Source of the DNA: Antedon mediterranea
Taxonomy: Eukaryota; Echinodermata; Crinoidea; Comatulida; Antedonidae
Assembly: GCF_964355755.1 (NCBI RefSeq)
Contig: NC_092672.1
Span: 30,190,501-30,254,500 of the forward strand
DNA: 64,000 bases
Direction of reading: 5' to 3'
A program made the translations under genes and the position numbers. The notes under the pieces are model-generated. The model worked only from the letters and a program-made list of their open reading frames with translations, was not told the DNA's origin and did not search any database. Shown one piece after another: positions 1-11,537 of this stretch. Every line of letters begins with the position of its first letter. Within the stretch, counting starts at the first letter, position 1.

Positions 1-729
1 CATATACTTTGCGAGTATTTTGAGACCACAACTATCACTTTCTGAGAGAGAAAGTGAGATATTCATATGACCAATTTATTGACCAGTGGTAAGAAAAGGG
101 GTTTCCGTCAACTTTTGGCAAAAGTTTCCCATTAGAGTGAATAGAAATATGGGTCTTCTGAGTAGTTTGGTACAAAAAATATTCCAACAAACCCAGTAGT
201 TACCAAGTTACGCAAAGTCTTAACTTTGATGACCATATTGACCTTTTGGCCCCTGTACTGACCAAGCATCCCAATTTTTTTCGGCCAACAGCAAAATATT
301 GATTTGTATTGATATAAGGAAGCAAAAAAACATTGTTGGCATAGTTTGCTAGAGGGTGCAGGTAAACCCTTTCTGGCTCTCCAACTAAAAAGGACGTTGA
401 TTTGGTCTCGGAACGAGCGTACACTCGCGATCGCAACGCAAACACAATCGCAAACAGAAATCAACAAGTCAGCAATTATTGACCATGCTCTGCGCAGACA
501 AATCACGCTCTTGATTGGGATAATTTGAAAGTAGTTGACAGGGAATCGGTCAGATTAAGACACTGGGTTAAGGAATCCATCTGGATCAGGAAGCCCCAAT
601 TTTAATAGAGATGGGGGCAGTTACAAACACAGTCAAGTGTGTACCAAGGTGTTGACCCTGTCATCTAGAGGTCAACGGTGACATACGTGTCACTACACTT
701 CGTCGTGCATGTCCGTCCGTCCCTGTTTG
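1..729. other. Unassigned intergenic stretch
   Basis: No recognisable gene. Open frames on both strands here (for example 132-506 minus) show no family signature and overlap each other, so I treat them as chance. A short dyad GTGACATACGTGTCAC lies near 678-693. Confidence 0.4.
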
Positions 730-909
730 TCAGTAGCTTACTTTTTTATTCTTTTTGGTGGATCCAGGCTTAAAGCCCCTTGGGGTTTAAATGGTATTCT
801 CCAGGCATAATGCAACTATTATTTACTTAATTTCCAACCACTTGTATCTTTTATATTTTGTATATGTTTGCATTATGTGAATAAATTTGAACTTGAACTT
901 GAACTTGAG
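730..909 (+). repeat. Probable 3' end of a LINE or SINE with a (TTGAAC)n tail
   Basis: AT-rich sequence ends in ATAAATTTGAACTTGAAC and further TTGAAC copies at about 885-909. Short tandem tails of this kind are typical of CR1/L2-clade retroposon 3' ends. No coding part is preserved. The 5' limit is a guess. Confidence 0.4.
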
Positions 910-1404
910 AAAGCCAAATTATAGTACTGATAGGTAAATAATAATCGTTAATTATTTACTATTACAATCTACGGTTGAGATATAATTAATTATTATATTT
1001 TATTAATAATAAATGTTAACTATTGTATTACTGTGCTTATGTGGTTGTAAATTGTAGTAATTAAATCCACCAAATCATACATACATCGATAAGACATTAA
1101 CCGATTCAGTTTAAAACCAGTTTAAGGTAAACATTTTAAATTTAAATTAATTTTTGTTTCTATCCACTCTACCATTTTCATATAAAGATATTGTGGAACC
1201 ACGTCAGGTCAAGTTCAATATTGAATATCGAAACGTGACAGACTGAAGGCGCCTGACCTTTGACAAGATCGCCTAAATTTATAAATTTAAACTTACAATC
1301 CTTAGTGTTGTATATTCTGGTACAGCCGCTCCATAATCTCTTTGCTTTTCTTCCATATCTATATTTTATTTTTTTTTTTTAAATTTATACTAACAAATAT
1401 CTTT
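910..1404. other. Unassigned AT-rich stretch
   Basis: Very AT-rich spacer between the tailed retroposon end and the CCTCCGCC repeat. I see no gene or clear repeat boundary in it. Confidence 0.35.
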
Positions 1405-1516
1405 TTATTACCTCCGCCAAGGAGGTTATGTTTTCACCCCTGTATGTATGTGGGTGTGTCTGTGAACAGCCTGGAGGCCACAGTTTTTATCCGATTTTCA
1501 CCAAATTTGGCCACAA

Positions 1517-3985
1517 TGATCTATTTCATTTCATTTCATTTATTTATTTTACTTTACAAATATATAAATATAAAGTGGAGGAGCCTAAAAGAAAGCAAAT
1601 CTTGTGGTGAATAGGCTCCTCAAAACAAAACAAATAAAATATAATAATACAACACAATTAGAAACTCCAAAAAAACTTTTAACTAATTTAACTAATATCT
1701 TTTCTCTAACACATAAGTTTAACATGTTTAAAACTAAAAAAACAAGTAAAAAAAATAGATTATATAAATTATTTAAGAAATATCAAATATATCAATAATA
1801 AAAGAATTTACAAAGAACCTTCAATCAATATTAGTTTAAATTGACGTTTAAATAAAGCACAGTTATGAGATTTTTTAAGAGATAAAGGAAGAGAATTCCA
1901 GAGTTTAGGTCCAGTGTATACAAGGGTATTCATTTTAAGACTAGTTCGAGTAAATGGCAGGTGATACTGATCTTTTTGTCTTGTTTTGTGAGTGTGGTAT
2001 TGTTTATTTTGAGTGAATTTACTGGATATTATAGGTGGTAAGTGTCCGGCGGTTAATTGAAACATGATGACACCAACATTAAATCTATAGAGATCCTCAA
2101 TTTTTAATATTTTATTTTTTTGAAAGAGATCTTGGGTGTGAGCACGAAAAGTTACCCCTGAGATAATTCTGACAGCTCGTTTCTGGATTAATAAAATTTT
2201 AGTAATAATTGATTTTGAAGCATTTCCCCAAGCAAGAACACCATAATTTAAGTACGATAAAATAAGAGTAGAATATAAAATATTTAATACTTTTTGAGGA
2301 AATATTGATTTCAATTTATACATCATGCCAACATTTTTTGATAATAATTTGCAAAGGTAATTAACATGGGCTTTCCAGTCAAGTCTGTCGTCAATAAATA
2401 TACCAAGAAATTTTGTGTTGGTTATTTGATTAATAGGAACATTGTTGAAAATAATATCTTTTGGTAACATACTATATTTGTTACTAAACAACATAACATT
2501 GGTTTTTAGCATATTTAGTGATAGCTTGTTTGCATGTATCCAAGTAGTAACCTACTTGATTAACGATCTCACAGAGACTATCTGGATCATCATGTGAATA
2601 AAACAGACTTGAATCATCCGCAAACAGTATTGACGACATGACATTAGATATATTATTGAAATCATTTGCATAAATTATGAAGAGAAGTGGGCCCAGAATC
2701 GAACCCTGGGGGATACCACATGTAACAGGTCTGCAGCTTGATTCAAAATTATTTAATGATACAAATTGTTGCCTATCAGAAAGGTAACTTCTAAACAATT
2801 TTTGAGCCACCCCTCTAATTCCATAGTTTGATAATTTATGCAGTAAGATTTCATGATTAGGCCTAACTGTATCGAAAGCTTTGGAGTAATTGAGGAAAAT
2901 ACCAATTGTATGCATATGATTATCTAAGGCTGATGTAATCATGTCAACGAAGTGTAAAATGGCATGTGACGTAGTGTGCTTTTCTCTAAAGCCAAATTGA
3001 ATGTTTGAAAAAATATTACACTGGTTTAAAAAATGTAAAGTCCGCATATATACAAGCTTTTCTAACATTTTTTAAAGTGATGTCAATAGTGAAATTGGTC
3101 GGTAATTTGATGCTTCTTGAGGACTTCCTTTCTTTAATACAGGAATTACTTTCGCAATTTTCATTCTTTTAGGGACACACTCGTTACATATTGAAAGATT
3201 ATATATATGAGTTAAAGGCGTAACAATGTTGGGAATAATGCTTTTAATTAAATCATTGCTTATTCCATCAAATCCAGGACTTTTTTTTTTCTTAAGGGTA
3301 TTTACACTATCAATAACGTCCATTTCCGTTATTGGAACGAAAAAAATACTGTTTTTATTCGGATCATTCATATAACTATGAAAAAATTTGTTTGTAGTTG
3401 GAATCGATTGTGCTAAGTGCCAATATTTGAGAAATATTCATTGAGGTGTTCAACTATGATCTGTTTGTCATCGATAGTTTGACCATTAATTTTTAATTTT
3501 CCGATCGCTTTGCGACTTTGGTCGGGATTCAATACAGAATTTATCACTTTCCACGTTCCTCTTACATCATTGTATACGGATTGAAATTGACCGAAAAAAT
3601 AGTCTTTCTTAGCAGAACGTATTAGGGATGTAAGAATATTTTTATATTTGTTATATTTCGTATTAGATTCGACTGTTTTAGAAATTTTAAATTTATAAAA
3701 AAATTTGTTCTTCTTATTTATTGATTTTAATATAGACCTTGATATCCATGGCATACGAGGGATTTTTTTTACGACTTCTGACACGACTTGCCCTTTGACT
3801 AAAACATTCATTTTGAAGAAATTTAAGTCTTTCCATAAATACATCAAAAGACTTGTTAGCGTCATTTTCATCTAGAACTAATTGCCAATCAGAGTTTGCC
3901 AAACGTTCTTTAAAGTGAGCCAACCCTTGATCATCAAATGCGTCATAATCAAGGTATGAATTAGTAATGTTAAAATCAATCATAA
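1517..3985 (-). pseudogene. CR1/Jockey-like non-LTR retrotransposon reverse transcriptase, broken
   Basis: Decayed LINE read on the minus strand. Conserved RT blocks are visible: KKKSPGFDGI and NYRPISLL (3072-3371), then QFGFREKHTTSHAI, SKAFDTV, GIPQGSILGPLLF and the catalytic FADDSSLFY (2484-3068). After these comes the C-terminal region ending LWNSLPLSL (1808-2512). A pre-RT connector lies at 3413-3983. The frame is broken by an in-frame TAA at 3069-3071, by a shift near 2545, and by at least one shift within 3714-3871. No endonuclease is visible, so the copy is 5' truncated. The 3' end lies at about 1517-1540, where the minus strand ends in AAATGAAATGAAATG, the tandem tail usual in CR1/Jockey-type elements. 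Exact clade is uncertain. Confidence 0.8.
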
Positions 3986-4551
3986 TACATATGCATAGTA
4001 ATATTAATATTTAAGATATTTATAATACTTTGTGTTAGCATTTTTTTGGAGTAAATAATAAATAGATAAAAAATAATAATAAATAAAATAAAATATAATT
4101 ATAATAAAGTATTTTCTTTCTGACATGTTTAGGAAAAAAATTAAATAGTAGCATGCTCCGCCAATTAAACAATTTAAGAAATTAAAAGAAAGCAGTTACA
4201 AAATAGTGCAATTAAAGTTGGTTGCCATACAACAAACCATTAACATTCATAGAGGTTACCATTTCTGAAAGTTGGTTGCTTCCCCTTTTCATAGGCCGTG
4301 ATCATTACTTCTCAGGATAATGTATACAAATTAAAAGCTCGGACGAGTTCGAATTTGAGGGGAAAAGGTTATAGGTCAAGGTCACAACTAACAAAAAACT
4401 ATTTTACTGCCTAGAGACCACAGTTTTTATCCGATTCTCACCAAACTTAGCCACAATGATCAATGACTCATCATATAATTGTGGTTAAATTTTGAAGGGT
4501 CAAGGTCAAAGATCAAGGTCCACGAAAAAAAAAAAAAATAATAAAAAAAAC

Positions 4552-4626
4552 CTTAGTGGGAATTGAACCAGCGATCTCAACTGTGAGAGGCTGGATACAT
4601 AACCATTACACAAAACTCTCATCCAC
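4552..4626 (-). repeat. tRNA-like sequence, probably a SINE head
   Basis: On the minus strand this reads a tRNA-like segment with GTAATGGTTATG (A-box side) and GGTTCAATTCC (near-perfect B box). The acceptor stem and full cloverleaf are not convincing, so a tRNA-derived SINE or tRNA fossil is preferred over a working tRNA. A related interrupted copy lies at 17697-17822. Confidence 0.4.
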
Positions 4627-4923
4627 AACTTTGTAGTGTGCAGTTAGCCTATTTACACTTATAATAATACACTAATAAAAAAAAACAAAAAAACAAATGT
4701 GATGTAGAGGAATTTTACAGTAGGCGGAGGTTTCTACTCTCGGAGTACCCTCTAGTTAATATTATAATCATAATAATAAATATTAAAATATATATAAAAT
4801 AATGATTATCGCATAATATACAGTCTAGGATAATTTGATTGATATACAAATTAATCATTACACACAACTACTATCTTCATCTCCTTATGGGGAATCATGT
4901 GTATTAACGAGAAGATATTACAA

Positions 4924-5151
4924 TTCAGTGACTTGTTTCTATTTGATATCACTGTGCTCCCCTGGCGCCAAATTAGGTCCACTTGAGCACAGTGTATTAA
5001 AATACGAAAATATGTTAACATTCAGTGACTTGTTTCTATTTTATATCACTTTGCTCCCCTGGCTCCAAATACACTTGAGCACAGTGTATTAACATACGAA
5101 AAGATATTAAAATTCAGTGATTTGTTTCTATTTTATATCACTGTGCTCCCC
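4924..5151 (+). repeat. Hairpin-unit satellite, block 1
   Basis: About 2.4 tandem units of roughly 92-97 bp. Each starts CAGTGACTTGTTTCTATTTT and contains CACTGTGCTC, a GGCGCC core and GAGCACAGTG. The two ten-base arms are exact reverse complements, so every unit can form a stem-loop. The block stops mid-unit where the second LINE region begins. The same units resume at about 9944. Confidence 0.75.
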
Positions 5152-5739
5152 TTTCATGTAGGCCTACTATACTTTACTGTGTTTGTTCTAAAAGCAAGTA
5201 GAACACAACGTCGAAAAATGAACAAAAATGAAGACCGGGGTGAAAGAAGGAAACAAATTACTATCAGCGAAGATTACACAGCAAGAGTTCGTAAGATCAG
5301 AAAAAATTTACAACCAAAAATAGATGAAGCTATTAAAAGCGGAAAACCGTTCAAAATAAGATACGATAAACTCATTATTGATGACGAAACTTTTACATAT
5401 GATATAGATAATGATAAAGTAGTTAAGTATAGTAGATATAAACCTAGATAGGGGTCCGGCCATGGCCCAAACACATATCAAATAAACAACAAATGTAATA
5501 ATATTATTGGTACAATTGTTGATAATGACGTAAATGACAATAATAATAATAATAAAGGTGAGAATAATAACGAAAATCAGGAAAAAGAAAATATTGACAA
5601 TACAACTAATAATGGTCAAACAAATGGTATAGATAACGATAACATAAACGCCGACGTTAATAATAGGAATAACAACGTCAATAATAACAATATATATACC
5701 AATGTTACAAATAAAAATATAAGTAAAAGTATTTACACG

Positions 5740-6703
5740 TCCACCTCTTTAAAGACTATTGTGTGGAATATAAATGGTTTAAAAAGTAATTTTAGTGATT
5801 GAGAATTTATAAAATTTATTTGTGATTTCGATGTAATATGTTTGGTTGAAACTTGGACAACTTATAGTGATGACTACTACATTAAGGGATATAATTGTAT
5901 AAGTAAAATGCAAGAAAAGTTACAACACCGTGGTAGAAATACAGGTGGAATTATGATATATTATAAAACTAATATCAAAGTTAAAGAATTACCTAGCTTA
6001 TCTAAGTATATTATGTGGTTACGAATCAAAACGGAGAATGATTCTATAATAATGGCTGTAGTTTACAGACCACCACAAAACTCCCCATATGCTAATAATA
6101 ACAATTTATATGAAATACTTACAAACGAATACGCTGAATATTTATATAAATATAATAATAAAAATCAAATATTCATTGTTGGAGACTTCAATGGTAGAAC
6201 AGGAGATTTATTGGATTATGTCAACAACGATGTATGCCCAATAGATTGGGATAACGAATTATATATTGAAGATGATGAAGATAATGTAAAAATTAGAATT
6301 AATGAAGATGACGTCACGAATAATTATGGCATAGATCTTCTCAATTTTTGTAAAGAAACGAATTTAAGAATTGCTAATGGTAGAATTAACCCAATGTATA
6401 GTAAAAGCTACACTTTCATAGGACAAGGCAAAAGCGTAGTCGATTATATATTGACAAAAGCTGATAACTTCAGGTACATAGCAGATTTGAAAGTAGAAAA
6501 TAGAATAGAATCTGATCATATGCCAATTACGTTTCAATTAGGCCTACTAACTAAAGATAATATAAAAATAAAAAAACTAAATATTGAAAATTGTCCTAAT
6601 CCTAAACAAACTAAATTCAATTGGTCAGAAACATATACTGAAACATTTAAATTAAGATTACAGCATAATAAAATCGATGAACTTAAAAATGAAATAACTA
6701 ACT
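5740..6703 (+). pseudogene. LINE ORF2, endonuclease domain (interrupted)
   Basis: Apurinic/apyrimidinic-type endonuclease of the LINE ORF2, which nicks target DNA to prime reverse transcription. Visible blocks are VWNINGL near the start, ICLVETW, AVVYRPP, FIVGDFNGR, and SDHMPITF at the end, all matching the family's metal-binding and catalytic loops. A TGA at 5800-5802 breaks the frame after FSD. A single-base shift near 6703 moves the reading into the next frame, where LIDEAV and the RT connector continue. Otherwise this part is well preserved. Confidence 0.75.
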
Positions 6704-9155
6704 TGATGATAACCTAATTGATGAGGCTGTTTCAACTGTAGGTAGATTGTATGAATATGCATGTAAAGGAATTATCCATAGGAATTCCAACAATAAAACA
6801 ACTAAAGCTAAAGACACATGGTATGACAATCAATGTCTTGCACTTAAAAACAAAGTTCGAAGAAATTTAAATAGATTCCGACACAATCGTACACAAACAT
6901 TGCTTAATGCATACCTGGAAATAAAAAAAGAATATAAAACATTAATAAAAAATAAGAAATACAGCTATATTAAAAGATCACGTACAGAATTGATTAGATC
7001 ATTAGGATAAAAAAACTCCAAATCATTCTGGATTAAACTAAAACAAACAAACCCAAATTTTCCAAGTAACATATGTATTAATACATGGCGCACTCATTTC
7101 GAATCCTTATTTCATATTGTTGAAAATAGAGATAATCAAAATGTAGAAAGTATCATTAATGATGAACCTGCTGTAAATGAAAACGAACCTAACCTAAATA
7201 ATGACATTACAGTAGATGAGGTAATTCATGCCATTAAATCCCAAAAAACAGGCAAATCACCTGGAATCGATGGATTATTACCAGAACTTTTTATACACTC
7301 ATCTCAAAATGTAATCAATCTAATAACAAAATTATATAATATAATTTATAATACAGGACAGTTTCCACAGCAATGGGCAACCAGCCTTATTGTCCCAATA
7401 TTTAAAAAAGGTGACAAAGAACAACCAGAGAATTATAGAGGAATATCACTTATTCCTGTTTTTGCTAAAATTTTCTTACATATTATCAATAAAAGATTAC
7501 AATTTTGGGCAGAAGATAATAACATTCTACATCAGGAACAAGCCGGTTTTAGAAAGGGGTTCAGAACATCGGATAATGTATTTATTCTTAACACAATCAT
7601 TAATAAATACCTATGAAAAAAACGTGGGAAAGTATATGTTGCTTTCATTGATTTTAAACGAGCCTTTGACTCCATAGGACATCAATATCTTCACATAAAA
7701 CTAAAAAATTCAGGAGTAAAATGAAAAATGTTAAACGTTATTAATTCAATGTACAATAAGTTATCAGCACATGTTAAGGTCGACGGCAATATTAGTAATT
7801 CTTTCAAATGTCTAATAGGTATACAACAGGGTTCGCCACTCTCGTCCTTTTTATTTAATGTTTTTATTAATGATTTGAGTGAAACATTAAATGAAGAAGG
7901 CGACGAGCATAAAATCCAAATAGGAAATCTAAAAATTAATCATTTACTCTATGCAGATGACCTTATGTTATTTGGTGATACCGTTTATGGTCTACAATAT
8001 TATTTAAACAAGTTATCTACCTATTGTACAAGATGGGATGTAACTGTCAATGTTAACAAGAGTAATATTATGGTGTTTAAGAATGGTGGTAATCTTAACA
8101 AATTTGAAAAATGGAATTACAATGGAAATACAGTTGACATTGTCAAATCCTTTAAATATTTAGGAGTTGTTTTCAACTCAAATGGTAATTGGAATAAAGC
8201 CAAAGAATACAATTGTCAACAAGCTAATAAGGCTTTGTTCACATTAAAAGGATTGACCCATAGACGTTTTGGTAACCTCCAAGTTAATATATGGAACCAT
8301 ATATTTGATGTTAAGATTATGCCAATCTTACTTTATGGTAGCGAAATATGGGGTTTAAATGATATATCAGTATTAGAGAAAGTTCATCTAAGATTCTGTA
8401 AATACATTCTAGGAATAGGTAATTCTGCACCAAGTGTTGCAGTGAGAGGAGAATGTGGAAGATTCACTATCCAAATTCAAATTATCATTAATATAATTCG
8501 TTATTGGCTTAGAGTAATCCAAATGGATAATGACAAATTTATTAAACAATGTTATGATTTTCAATATAGAAAAGCTCAAAGAAATGAGCAATGTTGGACC
8601 AATGACGTAAAACAAATACTATGCATAAATTGATTTGGTAACATATGGTACTCACAACAGGTTAATAATATATATACTTTTATTTCAAATTTTAAACAAA
8701 GGCTTACAGACATTGAACGACAGAAATTCTACGAAGATACTAGGCTACACTCTAAGCTCCAATATTACAAGCACGTTAAATATAAGTTTGGAATTGAAGA
8801 ATATCTAACAAAAGTAACAAATTACAAACATAGACAAATTATGACTAAGATACGACTAGGAATTTTAGAATTAGAAATTGAAAAAGGAAGATGGAATTGT
8901 ATAAATAGAAATGAAAGACTATGCAAATTATGTGCTTTACAATCAATTGAAGATGAATATCATTTCACTTTAGTTTGTCCATTTTATTCAGATATTAGAA
9001 CTAAATATATGTTTTCCTTTTATACAAACAACCCAACTAAATTAAAATATATTTATCTTATGTCTGCCACAAATACTGATCTTATTGTTAAACTTGGAAA
9101 ATATTTATTTTTTTCATTTAAACGTAGAACAGAATTTTTTAACGCACTCAACTGA
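6704..9155 (+). pseudogene. LINE ORF2, reverse transcriptase and C-terminal zinc knuckle (interrupted)
   Basis: One reading frame carries the RT and C-terminal domains. Blocks are TGKSPGIDGLLPE, NYRGISLIP, QAGFRKGFRTSDN, FIDFKRAFDSI, GIQQGSPLSSFLF, and the catalytic LLYADDLMLF. The C-terminal CKLC..EDEYHFTLVCP is a CCHC-type motif. In-frame stops are TAA at 7008-7010 and TGA at 7614-7616, 7722-7724 and 8631-8633, with no frameshift between 6704 and 9155. Four isolated stops in about 800 codons indicate a fairly young dead copy. Confidence 0.8.
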
Positions 9156-9299
9156 TATTTATTTAATATTGTATTACATTGTATATTATTTGGGCCAAAG
9201 GCCATATATAATAAATGTTTCTTGGATCTCCAAGAAAGAAAGGAAAGGTGTTTGATAATGATAAATGAAATGTATTAATATTGTACCATAAAGATACTT

Positions 9300-9598
9300 T
9301 ATGACCATAAAGGTAAAGTCGAAACCTAAGCTAATGCTAACGGCCGTGGTGCCCATCTCCATTTCCATAGCGTTTGGGCCAGACTCCACTAAGTGTGTAT
9401 GTTTGTGGGGGGTACGCCACTCCTCCCGCACAAACGAGTCTGATTTACCTTCCCAGTACTTTTTATATACCGGTACCCATTTCTATCACCTGGGTGGGGA
9501 GGAAAAATGTGGATAAAGAATCTTGCTCAAGGACTCAACACTGCAGTGACCGAGCCGGGGCTTGAACCGACAACCTCTTGATTGCAAGTCCAATGCAT
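9300..9598 (-). repeat. Probable tRNA-derived SINE
   Basis: On the minus strand the right part reads GCATTGGACTTGCAATCAAG, shaped like an anticodon arm, and then GGTTGTCGGTTCAAGCCCC, which contains a B-box-like GGTTCAAGCCC. The remainder to about 9300 would be the SINE body. A complete cloverleaf is not evident and the far boundary is uncertain. Confidence 0.4.
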
Positions 9599-9943
9599 AT
9601 GTATATGTATATGACCATAAGTTAAATATATTTAGTGATTAGACATCACGCAATGCCATAGTAACAACCATTCTTGCTAATCAGTAAACTCCATATTTTA
9701 TCAGATATAGGCCTACATGCCGCTGAGACGAATAGAAAACTCACAAGTACGAACAGTAATTGTGACACTACTAGAGAGAACATCGATGTTTTAAGAAATA
9801 TCACCGTATATTCTGTGAGTATATATGTTATGTTATTTTAATAAATCACTGATAGTGGCTTGAAACTATTTTTTCTTTTGCTACCAAGTTTGAAATATTT
9901 TTGAATTCCAGAAGTACTTTTTCTGAATGTTTTGTATGTGACT

Positions 9944-10388
9944 ATTTCCCTGTGCTTCCATATGGTGCCAACTGCCAAATTGGGTCCACTTGAGCACAGT
10001 GTATTAAAATACTAACAAAGATATTAAAATTCAGTGACTTGTTTCTATTTTATATCACACTGTGCTCCATTGGTGCCAAATTGGGCCACTTGAGCACAGT
10101 GTATTAAATACGAAAAGATATTAAAATTCGGTGACACTTTCTATTTTATATCACTGTGCTCACTGGCGCCAAATTGGGTCCATGTGAACACAGTGTTTTA
10201 AAAGACCAAAAGATATTAACATTCAGTGACTTGTTTCTATTTTATATAACTGTGCTCCCCCGGCGCCAAATTGGTTCCACTTGAGCACAGTGTATTAACA
10301 TACGAAAATATATTAACTTTCAGTGACAATTGTTTATATTTTATATCACTGTGCTCCACTGGTTCAAAATTTGGCCCACTTGAATCGG
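9944..10388 (+). repeat. Hairpin-unit satellite, block 2
   Basis: About 4.6 units of the same ~95 bp satellite as at 4924, with CACTGTGCTC and GAGCACAGTG arms around a GGCGCC-like centre. The third unit has GAACACAGTG, a decayed arm. The block ends in CGGTATTTTTATTTCGC, similar to the edge of the third block (CAGTACTATTTTTATTGCGG near 11420), so both blocks may end at the same original border. Confidence 0.75.
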
Positions 10389-11067
10389 TATTTTTATTTC
10401 GCAACATATACTTACTCCGCTGCTGCACAGCCTGTTCAATAATGGTACTGTAGGCTACTATTCCTATTCCCTTGTAAAATGGAAGGAAAATCTACAACCA
10501 TCTACAAGCCCCGGTTTATATTATCGTGTGCTTTTAAATTAACATTAAATCTAATAACATTATTCAACAATTGTTCACTATATATTACTTAATGAGTATG
10601 TAGAAGATGAAAAAGAAATACTAACAGAAACTTGAGCGAAATTGTATACAAGAAGAATACACACGTGGTTAGCCTGTAGTAAAAAGCTATTCTCGAAGCT
10701 TCGTTTGTTCGCGGGTAAAATACCTAGATAGGAATTTTCATTCGTGAAAATGACGGGGATTTTTTTCATCCAATAGGAATAAATGTTATATGAGAAGAAT
10801 CTATGAACATTCAGCTTTCTTTTGATCGGGGAACAACAAGGTTTGTGATTGGTGAAATACAAATGATCATTTAAAATCAATCCAGACACTAAAAAGGGGA
10901 AAATACTAAAACAATCACAAAAGAATTTCCTTTCAGATGCTGAGGGGAACACGGAAATCCGACAAGTATTAGCTGAGGATACGACTGTAGAAAGACGAGA
11001 AATGTCATAATACAGCTTATGTCTGTGCGAAATACCGCGTGAATCTATAATGTCAGGCTACTCCAGT
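10389..11067. other. Unassigned stretch between repeats
   Basis: No gene recognised. The 124-residue minus frame at 10578-10952 has no family feature and is hydrophobic and Phe-rich, as AT-rich noise usually is. Confidence 0.35.
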
Positions 11068-11215
11068 GGGTGTCTCGAAAACAGAAACCTCGAAAACAGA
11101 GACCAGAGACCCAAGACCCAGGGTCTCTGTTTTCGAGAAAATCTCGAAAACAGAGAGCCCCACTAAAACGTAATATTGAGACGTTTTAGTGGGGGGTCTC
11201 GGGTCTCTGGTCTCT
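11068..11215. repeat. Compound hairpin with CGAAAACAGA repeats
   Basis: Begins GGGTGTCTCGAAAACAGA. CGAAAACAGA occurs three times forward and once reversed (TCTGTTTTCG). A second stem is formed by CCCCACTAAAACGT and ACGTTTTAGTGGGG around 11158-11193. It is probably the end of, or a miniature, inverted-repeat transposon. Its opening resembles that of the 12406-13488 element. Confidence 0.5.
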
Positions 11216-11251
11216 GCTGAGCGGAAATGTTGCACGAAGAATCCATTTATC

Positions 11252-11380
11252 ACTGTGCTCCACTGGCGCCAAATTGGGTCCACTTGAGCATAGTGTATAA
11301 ACATACGATAAAATATTAAAATTAGTGACTTATTTCTATTTTATATCACTGTGCTCCACCGGTGCCAAATTTGGTCCACT
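11252..11380 (+). repeat. Hairpin-unit satellite, block 3
   Basis: About 1.4 units with CACTGTGCTC, GGCGCC, and GAGCATAGTG (one change from the other arm). This third remnant of the array lies 0.9 kb beyond block 2. Confidence 0.7.
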
Positions 11381-11537
11381 CATAGAGATATCTCTATGGT
11401 CCACTCTGGACCGGGACCGCAGTACTATTTTTATTGCGGAAGTTAATAAAGGCATACATGGCGAGAGAATGCTCCAGTCGTCAGAATGACGCTCTGAATA
11501 TACCTCGCAATTGGGGAAATATGTGAATTGACCTAGA

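Larger units (their letters stand above)
1405..4756 (+). repeat. CCTCCGCC-type dispersed DNA repeat, split by a LINE
   Basis: The left part (about 1405-1520) starts ACCTCCGCCAAGGAGGTTA. It contains the phrase CACAGTTTTTATCCGATT followed by a CACCAAA..CCACAATGATC stretch. The right part (about 4250-4756) carries a second copy of the same phrase at about 4421-4460, GGTCAAGGTCAAAG-type text at about 4498-4520, and ends near 4756 in GTAGGCGGAGG..CTCTCGGAGTACCCTCTAGTTAA. The two parts look like one element with internal direct repeats, opened by the minus-strand LINE between them. Class unknown; the terminal ACCTCCGCC motif is inverted at the two ends. No protein is coded. Confidence 0.5.
5160..9230 (+). 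mobile_element. Near full-length non-LTR retrotransposon (LINE)
   Basis: About 4 kb plus-strand element. A fragment resembling the C-terminal end of a LINE ORF1 (LQPKIDEAIKSGKPFKIRYD) lies at 5218-5451. ORF2 follows with an apurinic-type endonuclease and a reverse transcriptase. The 3' UTR ends near 9230 after GGGCCAAAGGCCATATATAA. The element separates two blocks of the same satellite, which suggests insertion into the array. Terminal duplications were not found. The clade is not settled; the C-terminal CCHC-like motif is of the type seen in I/Nimb/Tx1-like groups. Confidence 0.75.

Noticed and set aside
132-506. 124-residue minus frame
   Set aside because: No domain, composition typical of noise, and overlapping frames on both strands.
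4552-4626. Functional tRNA gene
   Set aside because: B box present, but no convincing acceptor stem or full cloverleaf, and it lies within repeat sequence.
9186-9565. Three overlapping short frames on both strands
   Set aside because: They fall on the probable SINE and LINE 3' UTR and show no family feature.
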